Shown piece by piece: positions 1 to 5,445 of a stretch of DNA of 10,120 nt (positions are counted from its first letter, which is position 1; the number at the start of each line of letters is the position of its first letter). The translations under genes and the position numbers were made by a program. Below the pieces are notes generated by a model, which saw only the letters and a program-made list of their open reading frames with translations, searched no databases and was not told the DNA's origin. The stretch is from DASYYE01 sp035946955 (lineage in GTDB: Bacteria; Actinomycetota; Actinomycetes; Streptosporangiales; Streptosporangiaceae): contig DASYYE010000181.1 of NCBI GenBank assembly GCA_035946955.1, positions 1 to 10,120 on the forward strand, given 5' to 3'.

Positions 1-562
1 CCCTGCCCTCGACCTGCTCCGGTGACATGAAGCCGGGCGAGCCCATGGTCATTCCCGACTGGGTCAGCGTGGCGGTCTCCCTGGCGCGGGAGATGCCGAA
101 GTCGATGATCCGCGGTCCGTCCGCCGCGAGCAGGACATTGGCCGGCTTCAGGTCACGGTGCACCACCCCGGCGGCGTGGATGGCGCCGAGCCCTTCCGCC
201 AGCCCTCGCGCGAGTTCGATGACGCGGTCGGCTGTCATTGGGCCCCGGTCGATGGCGTCGGATTCCAGCGACGGGCCATCCACATAGCCGGTGACCAGCC
301 ACGGCGACACCCCGTCCAGGGAGGCGTCGACCACCGGAGCGGTGTAGACGCCGCTCACCCGGCGCGCCGCCGCCACCTCCCGCGCGAAGCGGGCACGGAA
401 TTTGGGATCGTCAGCGAGTTCAGCGCGGATCACCTTCACGGCGACCAGGCGCCCGCCGGGGGATTGGCCCAGGAACACCACACCCATGCCCCCGCTGCCC
501 AGCCGCCCCAGCAGCCGGTAACCACCGACCTGCTGGGGGTCTCCGGCTTGCAGCTCCGCCAT
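1..562 (-). CDS. Transmembrane-type Ser/Thr protein kinase, N-terminal part (runs off left edge)
   Basis: Eukaryotic-type (Hanks/PknB-like) protein kinase; 187 codons are visible and the gene continues beyond position 1. I translated it by hand from the ATG at 562, which has a GGTGGGGG ribosome site just upstream. Visible motifs: glycine-rich loop GSGGMG near residues 22-27, catalytic lysine in VAVK (K43), helix C glutamate (E62), HRDLKPAN with catalytic Asp at about 137, DFG at 154-156, and the activation segment ending SPE. It should phosphorylate Ser/Thr using ATP. It is a tandem paralogue of the complete kinase 99 bp upstream, with about 20 differences over some 182 aligned residues by manual count. 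By analogy it probably continues into a juxtamembrane linker, one TM helix and an outer domain, but none of that is in view. Substrate unknown. Kinase identity is seen; topology is inferred from the paralogue. Confidence 0.93.
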   Translation of the reverse strand, partial: MAELQAGDPQQVGGYRLLGRLGSGGMGVVFLGQSPGGRLVAVKVIRAELADDPKFRARFAREVAAARRVSGVYTAPVVDASLDGVSPWLVTGYVDGPSLESDAIDRGPMTADRVIELARGLAEGLGAIHAAGVVHRDLKPANVLLAADGPRIIDFGISRARETATLTQSGMTMGSPGFMSPEQVEGR

Positions 563-599
563 GTCCCCCACCGTAACCAGGCAAATGACCCGGGATGGG

Positions 600-621
600 C
601 AATTATGCGCCACCGGCCATG
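600..621 (-). promoter_or_regulatory. Candidate promoter of the left kinase gene (22-bp block shared with paralogue)
   Basis: These 22 bases are identical to 2189-2210, upstream of the second kinase gene, although the flanking DNA has diverged. On the minus strand the block contains CATAAT (602-607), a reasonable -10 hexamer, about 40 bp before the ATG at 562. No convincing -35 lies 16-18 bp upstream, so it could instead be an activator-dependent promoter or a protein-binding site. The conservation is seen; promoter function is inferred. Confidence 0.45.
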
Positions 622-639
622 AAGGCGTTCCTCAGCCTT
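622..639 (-). terminator. Weak stem-loop between the two kinase genes
   Basis: AAGGC (622-626) pairs with GCCTT (635-639) across an 8-nt loop, about 23 bp beyond the stop codon of the upstream kinase. The stem is only 5 bp with no U-tract, so it is at best a weak terminator or attenuator. Read-through into the downstream kinase is possible. Confidence 0.22.
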
Positions 640-661
640 GGGGGTTCCTATGGTGTTCCCG

Positions 662-2149
662 CTAGCCCGCCCGGCTCGCGCTGGGGCAGCGGGGGTGGTG
701 GAGGCGCAGGCAGCGGGCGATGTTCCGGGTCAGCAGGATCTGCTGGCCCGAGGTGATGGCGCCATCCTGGACGATGTAGGTCAGGGCGTAGACCTGGACG
801 GCACCGGTGGTCTCGAAGGCGAGGATGTGCGCCGAGACCGTGTTACCGCTGGCGGTCATGTTGATGAGCTGGTCACGGCGGGTCCGGTCGAACCCGGCCA
901 CCATTGCGGGGTAAGTCAGGCCGAGGTTCTTGCCGCCTAGCTGCCACACGCGTGGCCAGTTGTGGGCGTTGATCGCCACGATGAACGCTCTGACGACCGT
1001 CTGCGGGGCCGGTGCCGCTGGTAGGGCAGCGGAGGCACTGCTGCTCGGCGGGGTACGGTGGCTGGACGCCAGGTCGGAGGAGGCTTTGTGGGCCGCGAAC
1101 AGTGCCACGGCCGCGATGGCACCGATGACCACGGCCGCGGCTGCCGCCGCGGCCAGCACGCGCCACCACCTCACCCGCGACCTGACGGGACCGGTGGTCG
1201 CTGAGTACGGCGAGTGAGCGACTGCTTCGGTGTGGGCATCCATCGCGGCCAGGGCAGAGGGACTGGCTGAGGCGGCGGTGCTGGGCTGGTGAGACCCGCT
1301 GGGTGCCGGCCTCGGTGCGAGGGCTGCTGGCTTTTCACCATTGAGATGGGCCAGCAGGGCAGCGGGGGCTGGACGCCGTGCGGGGTCTTTGGCCAGGCAC
1401 CAGTCGACCACCGGCCGCAGGGGTTCCGGTACGCCGTCCAGTGCCGGGGGTCCGTGGACGACGCGGTACATCAGGGCTGCCACCGCGCCGTCCCCGAACG
1501 GGTTCTGGCCGGTCGCCGCGTAGGCGAGCACTGCGCCAAGGCTGAAGACGTCGCTGGCCGGCCCCACTTCCCTGCCCTCGACCTGCTCCGGTGACATGAA
1601 GCCGGGCGAGCCCATGGTCATTCCCGTCTGGGTGAGCGTGGCGGCTTCCATGGCGCGGGAGATGCCGAAGTCGATGATCCGCGGTCCGTCCGCCGCGAGC
1701 AGGACATTGGCCGGCTTCAGGTCACGGTGCACCACCCCGGCGGCGTGGATGGCGCCGAGCCCTTCCGCCAGCCCTCGCGCGAGCTTGCTGACGTCGTCGG
1801 CTGTCATTGGGCCCTGTCCGATGACGTCGGACTCCAGGGACGGCCCGTCCACGTAACCTGTGACCAGCCACGGCCACTCCCCGTCCGGTGCGGCGTCGAC
1901 CACCGGAGCGGTGTAGATGCCGCTCACCCGGCGCGCCGCCGCCACCTCCCGCACAAACCGGGCACGGAAGTCGGGATCGCCAGCGAGTTCAGCGCGGATC
2001 ACCTTCACGGCGACCAGGCGCCCACCTGGGGACCGGCCCAGGAACACCACGCCCATGCCCCCGCTGCCCAGCCTCCCGAGCAGCTGGTAACCACCGACCT
2101 GCCCGGGATCTCCAGCCTGCAGCTCCTCCACGGCCTGCAGCTCCTCCAC
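662..2149 (-). CDS. Transmembrane Ser/Thr protein kinase with C-terminal extracytoplasmic domain
   Basis: Complete Hanks-type kinase, 495 aa from the GTG at 2149. Order of parts: kinase domain at about 20-270, with GSGGMG 28-33, VAVK (K49), helix C E68, HRDLKPAN 141-148, DFG 160-162, SPE 186-188 and DVFSLG 200-205; a Pro/Ala/Ser-rich linker at 273-325; one TM helix at about 331-353, preceded by basic residues; then an outer region of about 140 residues. From about 379 the outer region looks like a small alpha/beta sensor domain of NTF2-like type (inference). It ends with two cysteines (480, 488) that could form a disulfide. All catalytic residues are present, so it should be active. A longer frame opens at a TTG (2191), but I chose the GTG because it aligns with the paralogue's ATG and has CGGGGG before it, whereas the TTG overlaps the conserved promoter block. 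Likely role: membrane receptor kinase; ligand and substrate unknown. Confidence 0.93.
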   Translation of the reverse strand: MEELQAVEELQAGDPGQVGGYQLLGRLGSGGMGVVFLGRSPGGRLVAVKVIRAELAGDPDFRARFVREVAAARRVSGIYTAPVVDAAPDGEWPWLVTGYVDGPSLESDVIGQGPMTADDVSKLARGLAEGLGAIHAAGVVHRDLKPANVLLAADGPRIIDFGISRAMEAATLTQTGMTMGSPGFMSPEQVEGREVGPASDVFSLGAVLAYAATGQNPFGDGAVAALMYRVVHGPPALDGVPEPLRPVVDWCLAKDPARRPAPAALLAHLNGEKPAALAPRPAPSGSHQPSTAASASPSALAAMDAHTEAVAHSPYSATTGPVRSRVRWWRVLAAAAAAAVVIGAIAAVALFAAHKASSDLASSHRTPPSSSASAALPAAPAPQTVVRAFIVAINAHNWPRVWQLGGKNLGLTYPAMVAGFDRTRRDQLINMTASGNTVSAHILAFETTGAVQVYALTYIVQDGAITSGQQILLTRNIARCLRLHHPRCPSASRAG

Positions 2150-2150
2150 A
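2115..2150 (-). repeat. 18-bp tandem repeat at the kinase start (VEELQA x2)
   Basis: Two 18-bp units (2115-2132 and 2133-2150) differ only at their last base and encode VEELQA twice. The paralogue has one equivalent unit. Each unit carries its own GTG and an internal GGAGGAG that resembles a ribosome site, so either GTG (2149 or 2131) could initiate. Confidence 0.9.
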
Positions 2151-2188
2151 TTGGCCCCCGAAACCCAGGCAAATCCACCTGGGACAGA

Positions 2189-2210
2189 CAATTATGCGCC
2201 ACCGGCCATG
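2189..2210 (-). promoter_or_regulatory. Candidate promoter of the complete kinase gene
   Basis: Exact 22-bp match to 600-621. The minus strand reads CATAAT at 2191-2196, about 42 bp before the GTG start. A TTGACT lies further upstream (2223-2228), but at 26 bp it is too far for a normal -35. Same caveats as the other copy. Confidence 0.45.
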
Positions 2211-2225
2211 CGGACCGCACTCAGT

Positions 2226-2265
2226 CAAGGCCACACGGTTGCCGCCGACCGTGTCAGAAGCCTTG
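2226..2265 (-). terminator. Two-part stem-loop at the end of the MDMPI-family gene
   Basis: The outer stem CAAGGC/GCCTTG (2226-2231 with 2260-2265) and inner stem ACACGGT/ACCGTGT (2233-2239 with 2248-2254) enclose an 8-nt loop, with an asymmetric internal loop of 1 and 5 nt. The structure spans the stop codon of the 2254-3072 gene and lies just upstream of the kinase promoter block. No U-tract is present, as is common in actinomycetes. Likely a transcription terminator separating the two genes. Confidence 0.6.
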
Positions 2266-3072
2266 GAAGATCCCCCGGAGGTTGTCGAGGTCCACCTCGC
2301 GGGCCCCGGCCGACGGGGTGTGGGCCGGGTCCAAGCGGCCGTAGACGAGCCGGATAAGCGCCTCGGCGGGCAGCCGCAACTCAGGCATGCCTGGGTCGGC
2401 GCTGGCCAGCGATGCTGTTCCCGCCTCTTCGCCGGCGTCAGCGGGGGACAGCGTGACGGCCTCGCCGGTCTCCAGTGTGAAGTGCCGCACCGGGTCGGTC
2501 GTGGTGACGTGCACCAGGCGGGGCTTGCCATCGGGCTTGCCGCTGCGGGCCGCAGTCAGCCCGATCGTGTCCACCAGCAGATCGACGGCGTCGGCGGCGA
2601 CGGTCGCTGATGGGTCGAGTACGACCGCCACGTCCCAGGTGTGCACGACGTGTTCGCTCAGGCGCATCCGCGCCAGTCCGGTGGTGTCCAGGTCCATGCC
2701 CCACATCTGCAGGCGCAGCCGTGCCCGCTGCTCGGTGTCCAGGGACTCGAACCTGCGGGTGAGCAGTTCGTCCGTGAGCAGCGCGTCAGTGGCCTGCGTC
2801 TGCGGGGTCCGGGTGTTCCACGCCTCCCAGATCGGCTGGAACGCCTCCCGCCCGGGTGGCTCCTGCCCGCTCAGGCCCGCGTCGAGGAAGAGCCCGAAGA
2901 TCTGCGCGCCTGACCCCAGGTGCGACAGCACCTGGGCCACCGACCAGTCAGAACAGTAAGAGCGCTGCTGCAACTGGTCATCGCCCAGTGGTTCGACGAG
3001 GGCCTGCAGATTGTCGTGGGAGCGCCGGAGGGCGGCGATCCACGGACCGGGGCTGGTTTCGGACTCGCTCAT
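2254..3072 (-). CDS. Maleylpyruvate isomerase-family (mycothiol-dependent type) protein
   Basis: 272 aa from the ATG at 3072, which is preceded by AGAGGAA. A longer frame opens at 3099 but lacks a good ribosome site. The N-terminal part (about 10-150) has the DinB/MDMPI four-helix layout. Three candidate metal ligands sit at the expected positions: H51 in the SHLG motif, and E140 and H144 in SEHVVHTWD, matching the His/Glu/His set known for the mycothiol-dependent maleylpyruvate isomerase. The C-terminal half (about 165-272) fits the small alpha/beta domain usual in this family. Founding members isomerise maleylpyruvate to fumarylpyruvate in gentisate breakdown. Most genomic relatives have unknown substrates, and no gentisate genes are present here, so the real reaction is open. 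A hairpin separates it from the upstream aldo/keto reductase, so it may have its own promoter. Cytoplasmic. Confidence 0.88.
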   Translation of the reverse strand: MSESETSPGPWIAALRRSHDNLQALVEPLGDDQLQQRSYCSDWSVAQVLSHLGSGAQIFGLFLDAGLSGQEPPGREAFQPIWEAWNTRTPQTQATDALLTDELLTRRFESLDTEQRARLRLQMWGMDLDTTGLARMRLSEHVVHTWDVAVVLDPSATVAADAVDLLVDTIGLTAARSGKPDGKPRLVHVTTTDPVRHFTLETGEAVTLSPADAGEEAGTASLASADPGMPELRLPAEALIRLVYGRLDPAHTPSAGAREVDLDNLRGIFQGF

Positions 3073-3126
3073 GTATGTTCCTCTGCCGGGCGGCGCCATG
3101 CACCGCGACCTATCTGGAGGTGGTCT

Positions 3127-3148
3127 CCGGAACAGCCTAGTGTTCCGG
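3127..3148 (-). terminator. Perfect 8-bp stem-loop after the aldo/keto reductase
   Basis: CCGGAACA (3127-3134) and TGTTCCGG (3141-3148) form a perfect 8-bp stem with a 6-nt loop, 4 bp past the stop codon of the aldo/keto reductase in the direction of transcription. No U-run follows. Position and strength favour a terminator; an attenuator between two co-transcribed genes is the alternative. Confidence 0.6.
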
Positions 3149-3152
3149 CTGG

Positions 3153-4124
3153 TCAGGTGCTGAGCAGCCGCGCGACCTCGGCCATGTCTTCCTCCGGCAG
3201 CGGGCCGAAGTCCAGCGTCCCGGCGTTCTGCTCGGCCTGGCTGACCGTGCGGATGCCAGGGATCGGGACCGTGCGCGGGCTGCGCGCCAGCAGCCAGCCC
3301 AGGGCGCCCTGGGCGAGCGTGCGCCCGCCACCCGTCAGCACCTCGCGGACGGCGTTGAGCCGGGCCAGCCAGTCAGGCGCCGGGCGGCCGTTTTCGAAGT
3401 ACCCCACCCACGGCTGGGCGGTGCGCACGTCGTCGGCAGGCAGTTGCGAGTCCTTGTGGTACTTGCCGGTGAGCAGGCCCATGGCCAACGGGCCACGGTT
3501 GATGCTGGCCAGGCCGTGGGCGTCGCAGACCGTCAGCATGTCGGGTGTGTCGGCGAGCACGTTCAGGTCGTGCTGGATGGCCGCACACCGCGAGCCACTG
3601 GCGAACCCGGCGGCAAGCTGCGGGTCGTCGGTGCTCCACCCGTAGCTGCGGATGAGCCCGTCAGCAACCAGCCCGTCCAGGGTGCCCGCGGCCTCCGCCG
3701 CCTGGTCGGCCGGCAGTTCCCCCAGGTGCAACTGGTACAGGTCGATCCGGTCGGTGCCCAGGCGCCGCAGCGACGCACGGCAGGCCTGGTGGATATAGCC
3801 GGGCGAGGCGTCCTCGCCGGTGATTTCCTTGCGGCCGGCGTCGAAGGTGTTGCCGAACTTGGTGGCGATCACCACCTCGTCACGGTGGCGTGCCAGTGCC
3901 CGGCCCAGCACCTCCTCACTGTGCCCGGCGCCGTAGACATCCGCGGTGTCGAAGAACGTGATGCCAAGCTCCAGTGCCCGGTGTATTGCCGCGGCCGACT
4001 CGTTGTCGTCCACCTCACCCCAGCCGTCCGGCTTCCCGTTCTCACTGACCGGGCCGCCAATCGCCCAGCATCCGAACCCGATCTCGCTGACCTCGATGCC
4101 GCTTCGCCCGAGCGCCCTGGTCAT
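3153..4124 (-). CDS. Aldo/keto reductase family oxidoreductase
   Basis: 323 aa, normal length for the family. The start ATG at 4124 has AAAGGAG seven bases before it. It is a TIM-barrel NADPH-dependent enzyme that reduces aldehydes or ketones. The catalytic tetrad is complete: D59 and Y64 in FFDTADVYG, K89 in ATKFG, and H133 in LYQLHLG. The cofactor-binding end shows SINRGPLAMGLLTGKY and VPIPGIRTVSQAEQN, the usual phosphate-binding signature. The N-terminal RALGRSGIEVSEIGFGCW opening is typical of the AKR11/AKR12-like YajO/GSP69 group. Substrate cannot be told from sequence. It faces the unknown plus-strand gene across a 340-bp gap and is followed by a stem-loop, so it is probably a single-gene transcript. 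Cytoplasmic. Confidence 0.95.
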   Translation of the reverse strand: MTRALGRSGIEVSEIGFGCWAIGGPVSENGKPDGWGEVDDNESAAAIHRALELGITFFDTADVYGAGHSEEVLGRALARHRDEVVIATKFGNTFDAGRKEITGEDASPGYIHQACRASLRRLGTDRIDLYQLHLGELPADQAAEAAGTLDGLVADGLIRSYGWSTDDPQLAAGFASGSRCAAIQHDLNVLADTPDMLTVCDAHGLASINRGPLAMGLLTGKYHKDSQLPADDVRTAQPWVGYFENGRPAPDWLARLNAVREVLTGGGRTLAQGALGWLLARSPRTVPIPGIRTVSQAEQNAGTLDFGPLPEEDMAEVARLLST

Positions 4125-4464
4125 CAGTTGCTCCTTTCGCAGTCATATCGTCCTGCCCGGCCTCAGCCAACACCGGCTCGGTGTGCCAGGCAATGGCCGG
4201 GGCCGGACCCTGGCGCGACCGGGTTCCCTTTGCCGCCGGTGAGCCTGACCCGCGAAGGTGCGGCGGGGGGAGACGAGGGAGACACAGGTCCTGCGCGCCT
4301 GCACCGTCACCGGCCCGAACGCTGGCGCGCTCGCCAGCACCGCGTCGAGTACCGGCCGCAGGTTCGGACGGTCCTGGTACTGACCGGTGAACGGAATCGG
4401 GCATCTGCCTGGGGTAGGGTCTCGCTAGGAGCCTTAGATCGCAGGCAAATCGCATGGCGGGGAC
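4125..4464. other. Divergent intergenic region, no gene recognised
   Basis: This 340-bp stretch separates the divergent aldo/keto reductase and plus-strand unknown gene. It stays GC-rich and open in several frames, including a long minus-strand frame, but no translation resembles a known protein and none has a good start. It holds the promoter candidate of the reductase at one end and a weak TAGGGT -10-like hexamer (4415-4420) for the plus gene at the other. The middle (about 4175-4390) shows nothing I can interpret; it could hold a decayed gene or operators. Confidence 0.5.
4142..4170 (-). promoter_or_regulatory. Candidate sigma-70-type promoter of the aldo/keto reductase
   Basis: On the minus strand TTGGCT (4165-4170) and TATGAC (4142-4147) are separated by 17 bp, the ideal spacing; each matches the consensus at four of six positions. 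The leader would be only about a dozen bases, containing the AAAGGAG ribosome site. Predicted by eye. Confidence 0.4.
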
Positions 4465-5406
4465 ATGGGCGACGACCAGGCCGCAACTGCCAGCCGTATC
4501 AGCGAAGCTGCCATCTACCTGGGTGAACTTCTGCTGCGGCGGCCCTACCGCTACAAATGGGAGCAGTACGTCGACAGACAGCCGCGCCGGGGACAGCCGC
4601 ATCGGCTGGCCGTCACCAAGCGGTTGCGGTCTCACCTGCTCTACTGCTACGACCCGTCCGCCTACGGCGACATGAGCCTGGGCTCACTCCAGCACCGGGT
4701 CTCCCGTGCCCTGCGCGGGGAGTTCCTGACTGCAGACACGCTGCGGCTGTTCATCGACGCGTTCGAGTTGCCGCAGACTGAGACGAGGCGGCTGTGGTCC
4801 CTCTTCGAAGGAAGCGATCAGATTCGCGTGCTGCGCGGGCCAAGCATCATGCCAGCAAATGCCGCAGCGGCTAGGCGCCGGGCCAGGCACCGTACCCGTT
4901 CCGTGCATGAACACCACTTCCTCGGGGCCGATGGGCTCCCCTCCCATCACCGGACTCAGCAAGTCATCCAGGCAATCGAGGATGGGCTTGACCGCTACCC
5001 CTACCTTTTCGACACCAACGCTCTCACGGTGGAAGTAGAACTTGGCGGCAAGCTGACCGGGCCGCTCTACAAGGTCTACCGGGGTATCTATGCCGTGGAC
5101 ATCCAGCTCAATGCGCCATTAGCGCTACGCGATACAACCGTGCTGGTGTACCAGACGCTGTTCCACTACTCGAAGGCCCCGAAACCGGAGTTGCGCCGGG
5201 CGGCTCAGCAGCTAATTACCGATGTCAGCATCCTTGTCCAGTTCCACCCGGACAAGCTGCCGCAGAGAATCTGGTGGGCGGTCTGGAGCGGCATCGAAGG
5301 CGAGATCGTTGAACGCGAGCCGGTCAGCCTGCACAGTGGCGTAACGGTCTCCCGGTACCTGGACAGCATAGAGAACACGGTGGTTGGCTTCGCCTGGGAG
5401 TGGTAA
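4465..5406 (+). CDS. Conserved actinobacterial-type protein of unknown function, helix-turn-helix-like N-terminus
   Basis: 313 aa. The start ATG at 4465 has GCGGGGA before it; another ATG at 4454 is out of frame. Residues 10-115 are predicted helical and include SLQHRVSRALRGEFLTADTL at 74-93 followed by a LWSLFEG helix, which resembles an XRE-like DNA-binding fold (inference). A basic stretch (about 136-146, RRRARHRTR) links to a C-terminal part (150-313) rich in beta-type segments, with HHRTQQVIQAIEDGLDRYPY, GPLYKVYRGIYAVDIQL, VQFHPDKLPQRIWWAVW and a WEW terminus. From memory, very similar C-terminal motifs occur in hypothetical proteins across actinomycetes, but I know no assigned function. 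No signal peptide or TM. It is the only plus-strand gene, contains one TTA codon (L219, 5119-5121), and ends 11 bp from the convergent sigma gene. It could be a regulator with a sensory domain; this is a guess. Confidence 0.85.
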   Translation: MGDDQAATASRISEAAIYLGELLLRRPYRYKWEQYVDRQPRRGQPHRLAVTKRLRSHLLYCYDPSAYGDMSLGSLQHRVSRALRGEFLTADTLRLFIDAFELPQTETRRLWSLFEGSDQIRVLRGPSIMPANAAAARRRARHRTRSVHEHHFLGADGLPSHHRTQQVIQAIEDGLDRYPYLFDTNALTVEVELGGKLTGPLYKVYRGIYAVDIQLNAPLALRDTTVLVYQTLFHYSKAPKPELRRAAQQLITDVSILVQFHPDKLPQRIWWAVWSGIEGEIVEREPVSLHSGVTVSRYLDSIENTVVGFAWEW

Positions 5407-5407
5407 A

Positions 5408-5445
5408 CCACACCGGCTTAGCCTGGGTCTTTCGCGGCGGTGTGG
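5408..5445. terminator. Inverted repeat between convergent genes (possible bidirectional terminator)
   Basis: CCACACCG (5408-5415) and CGGTGTGG (5438-5445) are perfect inverted arms with a 22-nt loop, which itself holds a small GGCT/AGCC pairing (5415-5423). The structure begins just after the plus gene's stop codon and overlaps the last codons of the minus-strand sigma gene. The loop is long and there is no T-run, so this is a moderate candidate only. Confidence 0.38.

Larger units (their letters stand above)
1..621. repeat. Direct repeat copy A (kinase 5' half plus promoter)
   Basis: Matches 1570-2210. Through the coding part the offset is a constant 1569 with no indels. At the far end the offset becomes 1589, because the other copy carries an extra 18-bp unit at its start and a slightly longer leader. 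Positions 82-214 are identical to 1651-1783 (133 bp without a mismatch), while 215-345 differ at many sites. Direct orientation, no IS-like ends. Confidence 0.92.
1570..2210. repeat. Direct repeat copy B (kinase 5' half plus promoter)
   Basis: Partner of 1-621. The repeat includes kinase codons from the start to the SPE motif and the 22-bp upstream block. Where it ends on the left cannot be judged, because the other copy leaves the window. This is a tandem gene duplication rather than a mobile element. Confidence 0.92.

Noticed and set aside
1..2210. Insertion sequence or composite transposon as the source of the direct repeat
   Set aside because: No transposase, terminal inverted repeats or target-site duplication; the repeat is simply two kinase paralogues.
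2191..2228. TTGACT (2223-2228) with CATAAT (2191-2196) as a standard promoter
   Set aside because: The spacer is 26 bp, far longer than 16-18 bp, and TTGACT is not conserved upstream of the paralogue.
2254..3099. Longer start (3099) for the MDMPI-family gene
   Set aside because: The ATG at 3072 has AGAGGAA at the proper distance; the extra nine residues show no family similarity.
4393..4420. GGAAT-type ECF promoter upstream of the plus-strand unknown gene
   Set aside because: No GTT or CGTC element lies at the needed 16-18 bp spacing; only a weak TAGGGT is present.
3444..4526. Long plus-strand open frame (360 codons) opposite the aldo/keto reductase
   Set aside because: It is antisense to a gene with a full catalytic tetrad; its translation is Arg/Pro/Gly/Val-rich with no recognisable motif. 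Long antisense frames are expected in high-GC DNA.
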